From NCBI GenBank assembly GCA_947623455.1, contig OX392536.1, positions 33,485,465-33,549,464 on the forward strand: DNA of 64,000 nucleotides, given 5' to 3'. Under the pieces are notes generated by a model. It saw only the letters and a list, made by a program, of their open reading frames with translations. It did no database searches and had not been told where the DNA came from. Positions within the stretch are counted from its first letter, which is position 1; every line of letters starts with the position of its first letter. The position numbers and the translations under genes were made by a program. This DNA is from Mimachlamys varia (Eukaryota > Mollusca > Bivalvia > Pectinida > Pectinidae). Shown piece after piece: positions 43,132-54,715 of this stretch.

Positions 43132-45976
43132 TAATAATGATACTTCATTTGTCTTCAATAACATAGAAAAAAGTACAAACCACATTTGTCTATTCTATAG
43201 AAATTCATAGTTTAATGAGTTGCACCGAAAACAGCTCTATCATACGACCTCACTCTGACGTCAAAATCCTGTTTGAAATCAACTCTCTGAATGAAATATA
43301 ATATGCTATTAAATTGCCAATATACCATGTTAACAAGGACATAGCGATGTGGTGCAACCGAGACGTTCGAAGATATACATTTTTTATCACAGAATTACGG
43401 CTGAAAAGGCCTTACTCAAATATGTTTTCCTTCAAAAGTGTGATTTTATTTTTACTGCGGGACATTATTATTACAGTGTATAATTAAGATGTCAAATGTA
43501 TATCCAATGATTATATTGTTAAATCCATTGATACACATGTATAGACATTTTGTATAAACTGCCATTCGAATGAAAATATCGTTGAAGAAATGTAACGAGT
43601 GAGAATTTACACGATTTATCACTTATTGCTAACGAATCGTGAACGAACGGGCCTCAATAAAAGATAGTCAAGGTCAGCCTCGTAATTCAAGGTCACAGCA
43701 TGAAAGTTATCGTTCCGGAAGTACTAGTCTGCACTAAGTTAGGGTAGTATCAGGTTTTAGTTTTATCAAATAAAACTGTCAGACTACCTTTCTTATAATG
43801 TCAAGTCTAGGTAGCTAACTATGTTATCCAAGGCCGAAGGATTGTTCCAGGGCCGTTATCAGAGTCGACGAATTGTAACCCTTTTTAAACTGCTTCCAAT
43901 TATGTCAAATTAACGCTTTTTATTGGGGGAGCAGACTGACTTCTTTTTGTCCGTGCATTTTTTACATCCAGGGGAAAAAAGGCAAGCGGAAGCATTTTTA
44001 AACGTACAAATCAACTTATCTGGAGACGCCGGACATCCTCATATAAAAACAACAACTTGTGAATAGAAAAATTCAAGGTCTATGAACAATAGATTTCGAT
44101 CGTTTGCTTTAACACTCCCAGCAGACTGCTTTACCCTGTTTTTCAGAGCGCCGATTAAGTGTTATCTGGAAAACCGGAAATCCTTGATTCGGGAAAAAAA
44201 CTAAAATGGTTGCAAAAAAAAATGAAGAAAAACAAATAGAACTAAATATTACATAGTCTTAATATCAACACGATCGCAAATTTACCACTTTGTCACTCAG
44301 GAATGAAGAGACAGATTCTTGGTTTTGCATTAACCGGAAGTACAATACCATCCATTATTCCTGTGTAATACGGATACAGTTAACAGCACAACATGATCAA
44401 TGGCGTTACATGGACACAGAGTGACTATGACCATTACCGATGACAGGCTAATGCCTACACTGGCTAAATGTATTGTAAAAAAGAAAGATAACAGTTAAAA
44501 GAGAGGAGTAAAATCTTAAACATACATAATGCGTTCATAAGTGAGTAATTATTTTTTATGTGTAGAAGAATTGAATTTACGATGATGAGAAATAGAAATA
44601 TGATGAAAACGCAATATAATAGTGAAGATCCTATACACATATTTACAATTCTGATGTGTATTCCCTGTATGATACTACCAACGATTTTGACGTTTACAAT
44701 TCGGTAAATGTTAGTCCAGCGTGTAGGAATACAAGCCGGACCACTATCACGCTTGCGCTATTAGTGTGAATGCGCGTGTAAATTTGTTACCTTTAATCAA
44801 AACTTTGAATGAACTTGTTTTTTTTTAAACTTTAATAAGCAAATGAAAGCAATATAATAATGAAAAAGAAAATATCTTTCTAACGGTAACAAACAATGTT
44901 ATTGTGGACTATATTCTGTTTACTTCTTGAAGTTGAAACCTTTCCCGCCAAATTGGAATCAGCTGTTTTGGTATTCAATCATGATCAGCTGTCGCCTATT
45001 CCGTCAGTGCGTACAGTGTATAACGTTCAATAAATGACGATTATTATTTTTGTAAGTTGCGTAAATCAGTTTTAAAGTGTCAAAATGTAAATATAAGAAA
45101 TAATTTGTATTTTTTGTTGTCTACTGATGGGTAAACCATACAGATATTTTAATATAACGCACAGACGCGCGCCATTTAAAATATCTATATAAAAAAATCA
45201 GTTTACACACCAGTAACAAAAAAAAAATATTTCTTAAGAAAATTGATTTTTATATCTACATGTACATTGGTTTATCGGACATGTTTTATTTCTGGTCATT
45301 TTAAAATTTCAAGAAGAATGAAAGAGGCTCTCGGCTTTCTCTACACAATAACTACATGAAAAATATCCACAAAACAAATCGTATTTACATGTTTATACTA
45401 AAAAATGAAATAAAATAATATGTTTTGATGATCTTGTGATTTTTAATTATTTCAATGGTGGTCGATTTCTATAGTATTTATGATAATAAGGACGTTACAA
45501 TGTACAGAGAAAATACCGTCAGCAAGTGTCAATATACTCATGTTTGACTACATAGACACGCGTCATAGAGGTTCACTTAATGTTCAAAAGTAAGACAGGC
45601 TGTTTTGTAATATTTCGATGTAAGCTAAAAACTTAAATTTAAAAAAAAAGTATATACAGTATAAAAATGCATTTTTGGATAAAGGATCCCCCAAAACCGG
45701 ACGTTTCAATGTGGGGTTTATACATGTACTTGGTGAATGAAGAATTTGATCGTTTGTACACCGATGTCGAATTTCGGTTGGATAACAATTATGGCGATAT
45801 CACTTAATTTTTTTTTATTAAGATACAAAATATGAATGTTCAAGACCTGTTGTAGTCACAGGCTCATACATAGATTATAATCATGATTGCAGAAGTCAAA
45901 ACGAACGGAAAAAACATTCTCTCTCAGAAATCAAAGGTTGCTAGATGTAGGCTAAGCCTGCTTTAGCTCACAAACG
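43132..45976. other. No gene seen; AT-rich desert
   Basis: Nearly 2.9 kb without supportable exons or repeats; several A and T homopolymer runs. Confidence 0.4.
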
Positions 45977-46163
45977 TTAAGTTGTAATAACTTCAATGAC
46001 AGTTATGATGACGTCATTAGCACGCTCATTCCGGTAGACAACGTAATCCAATGACTTGTGTGCATGTTTGTATCGCTCTGATAACAACACCAACTCATCA
46101 TAAAACGCTGACGTCATTAACACGTTAAAACTCTCTTTGATTAGAAAACGGAATATGCGTCGT
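45977..46163 (-). CDS. Candidate last exon, unrecognised
   Basis: On the minus strand, after CACAAAG, the frame RRIFRFLIKESFNVLMTSAF, then YDELVLLSERYKHAHKSLDY and VVYRNERANDVIITVIEVIT, ends at TAA (45,979-45,977). The 62 codons look coding and helix-rich. Its start phase (2) matches the donor at 46,672. Two TGACGTCA octamers fall inside, encoding part of the peptide. No family is recognised. Confidence 0.4.
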
Positions 46164-46671
46164 CTTTGTGAAATTGTTTTCAAAGCTCAGTAAATTGATT
46201 TTCACAGGGTAATTAAAATTACTTCAAAATAAATCGTCTAAATAATCAAGATCTATGAAAAAAGTTTCTAGCTCCACACATGGCCAATAAAGGGGAAATA
46301 TAAGAAATGGCTTATCAGTGGCCATCCCTAATTTTGTCAAGTCCGCCCCCACCGTATTCGGTTTCTTTTCCTATCTGTTACATCTCACATCCGGTCAATT
46401 TTCTTTCATTAACAAACAAACAATCCCTATTACAGACCGAATTATATTACACAGCGTTAATGGATTTTTCTAAGCCAACTGATGGGTTCATCCGGTCATA
46501 AATATGAAACTGGCGCTTTTTGGCCAATGATCGGCCATTACTACGTCTGTGACAGAGGGCGCTTAGCATTGACACATTAAGGTTTTTTCTATAAATAGAA
46601 TGGTTTATTGATCACGAAGTTACAATGTAAACATGTATAATGAATTGCGATATAAAGAGATGATACGACAC
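46164..46671. other. Proposed intron
   Basis: About 500 bases between two phase-matched exon candidates. A plus-strand frame (46,307-46,501, MAYQWPSLILSSPPPP...) with a fair start lies within it, without further support. Confidence 0.3.
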
Positions 46672-46865
46672 CTGTAAAGGTCAGGAAAGATGACTTGTTT
46701 TGATTGAACAGCTATTGGCGTGAAAGCGGGGGCGGATTCGATAATTTGGCAAGAAATGGGTGTTGGATTTCTGCTTGACGATATGTATAATTGTATAGGA
46801 AATAATCTTACAGGATACATTAGTCTGCAGTAAATACCGCGGTATATCACCAGAAACATATTCAC
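46672..46865 (-). CDS. Candidate exon upstream of 45,977-46,163
   Basis: On the minus strand the frame includes MFLVIYRGIYCRLMYPVRLF, then PTPISCQIIESAPAFTPIAV and QSKQVIFPDLY, and ends at TACAG/GTGTCG with the GT at 46,671-46,670, leaving two bases. These complete an Arg codon with the A at 46,163, so the two pieces join in frame. The right limit is not known; the frame stays open beyond 46,865. Confidence 0.3.
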
Positions 46866-47171
46866 AGTAATTACAACATTACAACATCGGATCCATTGAA
46901 AGTATCACCGTTTTCGTATCCTCAGTGATAACAATCGCTAACATGACACGGAACAAACACCCACACAGCACCTTTACAGTGTTACTTAGCTCTGTGTTAA
47001 ACCCGTGTTGGTGATCAAGGCTATTTAGTGGAGGTGAGGAAACGGTATCGTAAGGCTCACGCGACTGTGGGTGGTGACCGGGGGCAATAAGATCGCCTCA
47101 CAGCCAATAACGTTGCCGACGAGATACCCGCGCGTTGATCCCGTCTATCGAGCCGTACAAACCTCTTCCCC

Positions 47172-47205
47172 TGACCTTTAACCTGTTCAATATGACCTCT
47201 GAACT
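47172..47205 (-). promoter_or_regulatory. Two DR1-type nuclear-receptor motifs
   Basis: On the minus strand AGTTCAGAGGTCA (47,205-47,193) and AGGTTAAAGGTCA (47,184-47,172) are direct repeats of hexamers with one base between, the DR1 layout used by RXR/HNF4-type receptors. They lie in a G+C rich patch (47,030-47,290) that has coding-like frames on both strands but no consistent exon. Confidence 0.3.
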
Positions 47206-47479
47206 TGTTCGCTCGACCATGATGATCTAAGGTATGTTTTGTGTTGATATATAGCGTATGTGTTCTGTAGATATACAACTCACGTGCTCACGTGACGTGA
47301 ACACCCTATGTGCAATTCACGAGACCGAATTCTCCGCCAGCATTGTACGAAGGCCTCTAACGGCCAACTGCCGACAGCGTGCCAAATTTTCCTATACAGC
47401 TAGAAAGAAAGTCTGATACGGGAAATACACTTTTAAAATAAGCCTTCTGCAGGACACGACGCCAGGCGTCTGATTTATC

Positions 47480-50350
47480 ATACAGACAGTTGTTAGATGT
47501 GGTCTGATTTATCATACAGACAGTTGTTAGATGCGGTCTGGTTTGTTATAGTGAGAGTTGTTAGATGTGGTCTGGTTTGTTATACAGACAGTTGTTAGAT
47601 GTGGTCTGGTTTGTTATACAGACAGTTGTTAGATGTGGTCTGATTTGTTATACAGACAGTTGTTAGATGTGGTCTGATTTATCATACAGACAGTTGTTAG
47701 ATGTGGTCTGATTTATCATACAGACAGTTGTTAGATGTGGTCTGGTTTGTTATACAGACAGTTGTTAGATGTGGTCTGGTTTGTTATACAGACAGTTGTT
47801 AGATGTGGTCTGATTTATCATACAGACAGTTGTTAGATGCGGACTGGTTTGTTATAGTGAGAGTTGTTAGATGTGGTCTGGTTTGTTATACAGACAGTTG
47901 TTAGATGTGGTCTGGTTTGTTATACAGACAGTTGTTAGATGTGGTCTGATTTATCATACAGACAGTTGTTAGATGCGGTCTGGTTTGTTATAGTGAGAGT
48001 TGTTAGATGTGGTCTGGTTTGTTATACAGACAGTTGTTAGATGCGGTCTGGTTTGTTATAGTGAGATTTGTTAGATGTGGCCTGGTTTGTTATACAGACA
48101 GTTTTTAGATGTGGTCTGATTTATCATACAGACAGTTGATAGATGTGGTCTGGTTTGTTATAGTGAGAGTTGTTAGATGTGACCTGGTTTGTTATACAGA
48201 CAGTTGTTAGATGTGGTCTGGTTTGTTATAGTGAGAGTTGTTAGATGTGGCCTGGTTTGTTATACAGACAGTTGTTAGATGTGGTCTGGTTTGTTATAGT
48301 GAGAGTTGTTAGATGTGGTCTGGTTTGTTATAGTGAGAGTTGTTAGATGTGGTCTGGTTTGTTATACAGACAGTTGATAGATGTGGTCTGGTTTGTTATA
48401 GTGAGAGTTGTTAGATGTGGTCTGGTTTGTTATAGTGAGAGTTGTTAGATGTGGTCTGGTTTGTTATAGTGAGAGTTGTTAGATGTGGTCTGGTTTGTTA
48501 TACAGACAGTTGATAGATGTGGTCTGTATTGTTATACAGACAGTTGTTAGATGTGGTCTGATTTGTTATACAGACAGTTGATAGATGTGGTCTGGTTTGT
48601 TATAGTGAGAGTTGTTAGATGTGACCTGGTTTGTTATACAGACAGTTGTTAGATGTGGTCTGGTTTGTTATAGTGAGAGTTGTTAGATGTGGTCTGGTTT
48701 GTTATAGTGAGAGTTGTTAGATGTGGTCTGGTTTGTTATAGTGAGAGTTGTTAGATGCGGTCTGGTTTGTTATAGTGAGAGTTGTTAGATGTGGTCTGGT
48801 TTGTTATAGTGAGAGTTGTTAGATGTGGGCTGGTTTGTTATAGTGAGAGTTGTTAGATGTGGGCTGGTTTGTTATAGTGAGAGTTGTTAGATGTGGGCTG
48901 GTTTGTTATACACAACAGTTGTTAGATGTGGTCTGGTTTGTTATACAGACAGTTGTTAGATGTGGTCTGGTTTGTTATAGTGAGAGTTGTTAGATGTGGC
49001 CTGGTTTGTTATACAGACAGTTGTTAGATGTGGGCTGGTTTGTTATACAGACAGTTGTTAGATGTGGTCTGGTTTGTTATAGTGAGAGTTGTTAGATGTG
49101 GCCTGGTTTGTTATACAGACAGTTGTTAGATGTGGTCTGGTTTGTTATACAGACAGTTGTTAGATGTGGCCTGGTTTGTTATACAGACAGTTGTTAGATG
49201 TGGCCTGGTTTGTTATACAGACAGTTGTTAGATGTGGGCTGGTTTGTTATACAGACAGTTGTTAGATGTGGTCTGGTTTGTTATAGTGAGAGTTGTTAGA
49301 TGTGGCCTGGTTTGTTATACAGACAGTTGTTAGATGTGGTCTGGTTTGTTATACTGACAGTTGTTATATGTGGTCTGGTTTGTTATACAGACAGTTGTTA
49401 GATGTTGTCTGATTTATCATACAGACAGTTGTTATATGTGGTCTGGTTTGTTATACAGACAGTTGTTAGATTTGGTCTGGTTTGTTTTACAGACAGTTGT
49501 TAGATGTGGTCTGGTTTGTTATACAGACAGTTGTTAAATGTGGTCTGGTTTGTTATATAGACAGTTGTTAGATTTGGTCTGGTTTGTTTTACAGACAGTT
49601 GTTAGATGTGGTCTGGTTTGTTATACAGACAGTTGTTAAATGTGGTCTGGTTTGTTATATAGACAGTTGTTAGATGTGGTCTGATTTATCATACAGACAG
49701 TTGTTATATGTGGTCTGGTTTGTTATACAGACAGTTGTTAGATGTGGTCTGGTTTGTTATACAGACAGTTGTTAGATGTGGTCTGGTTTGTTATAGTGAG
49801 AGTTGTTAGATGTGGTCTGGTTTGTTATACAGACAGTTGTTAGATGTGGTCTGGTTTGTTATACAGACAGTTGTTAGATGTGGTCTGATTTGTTATACAG
49901 ACAGTTGTTAGATGTGGTCTGATTTATCATACAGACAGTTGTTAGATGTGGTCTGATTTATCATACAGACAGTTGTTAGATGTGGTCTGGTTTGTTATAC
50001 AGACAGTTGTTAGATGTGGTCTGGTTTGTTATACAGACAGTTGTTAGATGTGGTCTGATTTATCATACAGACAGTTGTTAGATGCGGACTGGTTTGTTAT
50101 AGTGAGAGTTGTTAGATGTGGTCTGGTTTGTTATACAGACAGTTGTTAGATGTGGTCTGGTTTGTTATACAGACAGTTGTTAGATGTGGTCTGATTTATC
50201 ATACAGACAGTTGTTAGATGCGGTCTGGTTTGTTATAGTGAGAGTTGTTAGATGTGGTCTGGTTTGTTATACAGACAGTTGTTAGATGCGGTCTGGTTTG
50301 TTATAGTGAGATTTGTTAGATGTGGCCTGGTTTGTTATACAGACAGTTGA
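47480..50350 (+). repeat. Higher-order copy inside the satellite, offset 2,245 bp
   Basis: Rare variant units recur in the same order: GATGCGGACT at 47,836 and 50,081, and GTGAGATTTG at 48,061 and 50,306, both 2,245 bases apart (66 units plus one base). A further marker, CACAACAGTT, lies at 48,911 and 50,544 (1,633 apart), showing loss of 18 units in the second copy. Confidence 0.8.
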
Positions 50351-50698
50351 TAGATGTGGTCTGGTTTGTTATAGTGAGAGTTGTTAGATGTTGTCTGGTT
50401 TGTTATAGTGAGAGTTGTTAGATGTGGTCTGGTTTGTTATAGTGAGAGTTGTTAGATGTGGGCTGGTTTGTTATAGTGAGAGTTGTTAGATGTGGGCTGG
50501 TTTGTTATAGTGAGAGTTGTTAGATGTGGGCTGGTTTGTTATACACAACAGTTGTTAGATGTGGTCTGGTTTGTTATACAGACAGTTGTTAGATGTGGTC
50601 TGGTTTGTTATAGTGAGAGTTGTTAGATGTGGCCTGGTTTGTTATACAGACAGTTGTTAGATGTGGGCTGGTTTGTTATAGTGAGAGTTGTTAGATGT

Positions 50699-51270
50699 GA
50701 CATGGTTTGTCATACTGACAGTTGTTAGATGTTGTCTGATTTATCATACAGACAGTTGTTATATGTGGTCTGGTTTGTTATACAGACAGTTGTTAGATTT
50801 GGTCTGGTTTGTTTTACAGACAGTTGTTAGATGTGGTCTGGTTTGTTATACAGACAGTTGTTAAATGTGGTCTGGTTTGTTATAGTGAGAGTTGTTAGAT
50901 GTGGCCTGGTTTGTTATACAGACAGTTGTTAGATGTGGGCTGGTTTGTTATAGTGAGAGTTGTTAGATGTGACATGGTTTGTCATACTGACAGTTGTTAG
51001 ATGTTGTCTGATTTATCATACAGACAGTTGTTATATGTGGTCTGGTTTGTTATACAGACAGTTGTTAGATTTGGTCTGGTTTGTTTTACAGACAGTTGTT
51101 AGATGTGGTCTGCTTTGTTATACAGACAGTTGTTAAATGTGGTCTGGTTTGTTATATAGACAGTTGTTAGATTTGGTCTGGTTTGTTTTACAGACAGTTG
51201 TTAGATGTGGTCTGGTTTGTTATACAGACAGTTGTTAAATGTGGTCTGGTTTGTTTTATAGACAGTTGTT
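50699..51270 (+). repeat. Higher-order repeat of eight units (272 bp)
   Basis: GACATGGTTTGTCATACTGA and its following units, including the GATTTATCAT and TTTTACAGACAG variants, start at 50,699 and again at 50,971, exactly 8 x 34 bases apart. Confidence 0.8.
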
Positions 51271-51560
51271 AGATGTGGTCTGATTTATCATACAGACAGT
51301 TGTTATATGTGGTCTGGTTTGTTATACAGACAGTTGTTAGATGTGGTCTGGTTTGTTATACAGACAGTTGTTAGATGTGGTCTGGTTTGTTATACACACA
51401 GTTGTTAGATGTGGTCTGGTTTGTTATACAGACAAATGCTAGATGTGGGCTGGTTTGTTATACAGACAGTTGTTAGATGTGGTGTGGTTTGTTATAAAGA
51501 CAGTTATTAGATGTGGTGCGGTTTGTTATACAGACAGTTGTAAGATGTGGTCTGGTTTGT

Positions 51561-52480
51561 TATTATGAGAATTGTTAGATGTGGTCTGGTTTGTTATACA
51601 GACAGTTGTTAGGTGTGGTCTGGTTTGTTACACAGACAGTTGTAAGATGTGGCCTGGTTTGTTATACAGACAGTTGTTAGATTTGGTCTGGTTTGTTATA
51701 CACACAGTTGTTAGATGTGGTCTGATTTGTTATACACACAGTTGTTATATGTGGTCTAGTTTGTTATACTGACAGTTGTTAGATGTGGTCTGGTTTGTTA
51801 TAAAGACAGTTGTTAGATGTGGTCTGGTTTGTTATACAGACAGTTGTAAGATGTGGTCTGGTTTGTTATTATGAGAATTGTTAGATGTGGTCTGGTTTGT
51901 TATACAGACAGTTGTTAGGTGTGGTCTGGTTTGTTACACAGACAGTTGTAAGATGTGGCCTGGTTTGTTATACAGACAGTTGTTAGATTTGGTCTGGTTT
52001 GTTATACAGACAGTTGTTAGATGTGGTCTGGTTTGTTATAAAGACAGTTGTTAGATGTGGTCTGGTTTGTTATACTGACAGTTGTTAGATGTGGTCTGGT
52101 TTGTTATAAAGACAGTTGTTAGATGTGGTCTGGTTTGTTATACAGACAGTTGTAAGATGTGGTCTGGTTTGTTATTATGAGAATTGTTAGATGTGGTCTG
52201 GTTTGTTATACAGACAGTTGTTAGGTGTGGTCTGGTTTGTTACACAGACAGTTGTAAGATGTGGCCTGGTTTGTTATACAGACAGTTGTTAGATTTGGTC
52301 TGGTTTGTTATACAGACAGTTGTTAGATGTGGTCTGGTTTGTTATACAGACAGTTGTTAGATGTGGGCTGGTTTGTTATACAGACAGTTGTTAGATGTGG
52401 TCTGTATTGTTATACAGACAGTTGTTATATGTGGGCTGGTTTGTTATACAGACAGTTGTTAGATTTGGTCTGGTTTGTTT
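51561..52480 (+). repeat. Higher-order repeat of nine units (306 bp), three copies
   Basis: The rare unit TATTATGAGAATTGTTAG occurs at 51,561, 51,867 and 52,173, exactly 9 x 34 bases apart, with the same order of neighbouring variants (AGGTGTGG, TTACACAGACAG, TGTAAGATGTGG). Confidence 0.88.
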
Positions 52481-54715
52481 TACAGACAGTTGTTAGATGT
52501 GGTCTGATTTGTTATATAGACAGTTGTAAGATGTGGTCTGGTTTGTTATATAGACAGTTGTAAGATGTGGTCTGGTTTGTTATATAGACAGTTGTTAGAT
52601 GTGGTCTGATTTATCATACAGACAGTTGTTATATGTGGTCTGGTTTGTTATATAGACAGTTGTTAGATGTGGTCAGATTTGTTATACAGACAGTTGTTAG
52701 ATGTGGTCTGGTTTGTTATATAGACAGTTGTTAGATGTGGTCTGGCTTGTTATACTGACAGTTGTTAGATGTGGTCTTGTTTGTTATATAGACAGTCGTT
52801 ACATGTGGCCTGATTTGTTATACTGACAGTTGTTAGATGTGGTCTGGTTTGTTATGCACACAGTTGTTAGATGTGGTCTTGTTTGTTATACACACAGTTG
52901 TTAGATGTGGTCTTGTTTGTTATGCACACAGTTGTTAGATGTGGTCTAGTTTGTTATACAGACAGTTGTTAGATGTGGGCTGGTTTGTTATACTGACAGT
53001 TGTTAGATGTGGTCTAGTTTGTTATACAGACAGTTGTTAGATGTGGTCTAGTTTGTTATACAGACAGTTGTTATATGTGGTCTTGTTTGTTATACACACA
53101 GTTGTTAGATGTGGTCTGGTTTGTTATACTGACAGTTGATAGATGTAGGCTGGTTTGTTATACACACAGTTGTTAGATGTGGTCTGGTTTGTTATAGTGA
53201 CAGTTGTTAGATGTGGTCTGGCTTGTTATACTGACAGTTGTTAGATGTGGTCTGGCTTGTTATACTGACAGTTGTTAGATGTGGTCTGGCTTGTTATACA
53301 GACAGTTGATAGATGTGGTCTGGTTTGTTATACACACAGTTGTTAGATGTGGTCTTGTTAGTTATATAGACAGTTGTTAGATGTGGTGTGGTTTGTTATA
53401 CAGACAGTTGTTAGATGTGGGCTGGTTTGTTATACAGACAGTTGTTAGATGTGGTGTGGTTTGTTATACAGACAGTTGTTAGATGTGGCCTGGTTTGTTA
53501 TACAGACAGTTGTTAGATGTGGTCTGGTTTGTTATACAGACAGTTGTTAGATGTGGTGTGGTTTGTTATACAGACAGTTGTTAGATGTGGTCTGGTTTGT
53601 TATACAGACAGTTGTTAGATGTGGTCTGGTTTGTTATACAGACAGTTGTTAGATGTGGTCTGGTTTGTTATACAGACAGTTGTTAGATGTGGTCTGGTTT
53701 GTTATACAGACAGTTGTTAGATGTGGCCTGGTTTGTTATATAGACAGTTGTTAGATGTGGTCTTGTTAGTTATACAGACAGTTGTTAGATGTGGTCTGGT
53801 TTGTTATACAGACAGTTGTTAGATGTGGTCTGGTTTGTTATACAGACAGTTGTTAGATGTGGTCTTGTTTGTTATACACACAGTTGTTAGATGTGGTCTT
53901 GTTAGTTATACAGACAGTTGTTAGATGTGGTCTGGTTTGTTATACTGACAGTTGTTAGATGTGGTCTGGTTTGTTATACAGACAGTTGTTAGATGTGGTC
54001 TGGTTTGTTATACAGACAGTTGTTAGATGTGGTCTTGTTTGTTATACAGACAGTTGTAAGATGTGGTCTGGTTTGTTATACAGACAGTTGTTAGATGTGG
54101 TCTGGTTTGTTATACACACAGTTGTTAGATGTGGTCTTGTTTGTTATACAGACAGTTGTTAGATGTGGTCTTGTTTGTTATACACACAGTTGTTAGATGC
54201 GGTCTGGTTTGTTATAGTGAGAGTTGTTAGATGTGGTCTGGTTTGTTATAGTGAGAGTTGTTAGATGTGGCCTGGTTTGTTATACAGACAGTTGTTAGAT
54301 GTGGTCTGGCTTGTTATACAGACAGTTGTTAGATGTGGTCTTGTTTGTTATACAGACAATTGTTAGATGCGGTCTTGTTTGTTATATAGACAGTTGTTAG
54401 ATGTGGTCTGGTTTGTTATACAGACAATTGTTAGATGCGGTCTTGTTTGTTATATAGACAGTTGTTAGATGTGGGCTGGTTTGTTATAGTGAGAGTTGTT
54501 AGATGTGGGCTGGTTTGTTATACAGACAATTGTTAGTTGCGGTCTTGTTTGTTATATAGACAGTTGTTAGATGTGGGCTGGTTTGTTATAGTGAGAGTTG
54601 TTAGATGTGGGCTGGTTTGTTATACAGACAGTTGATAGATGTCGGCTGGTTTGTTATAGTGAGAGTTGTTAGATGTGGTCTTGTTTGTTATACAGACAAT
54701 TGTTAGATGCGGTCT

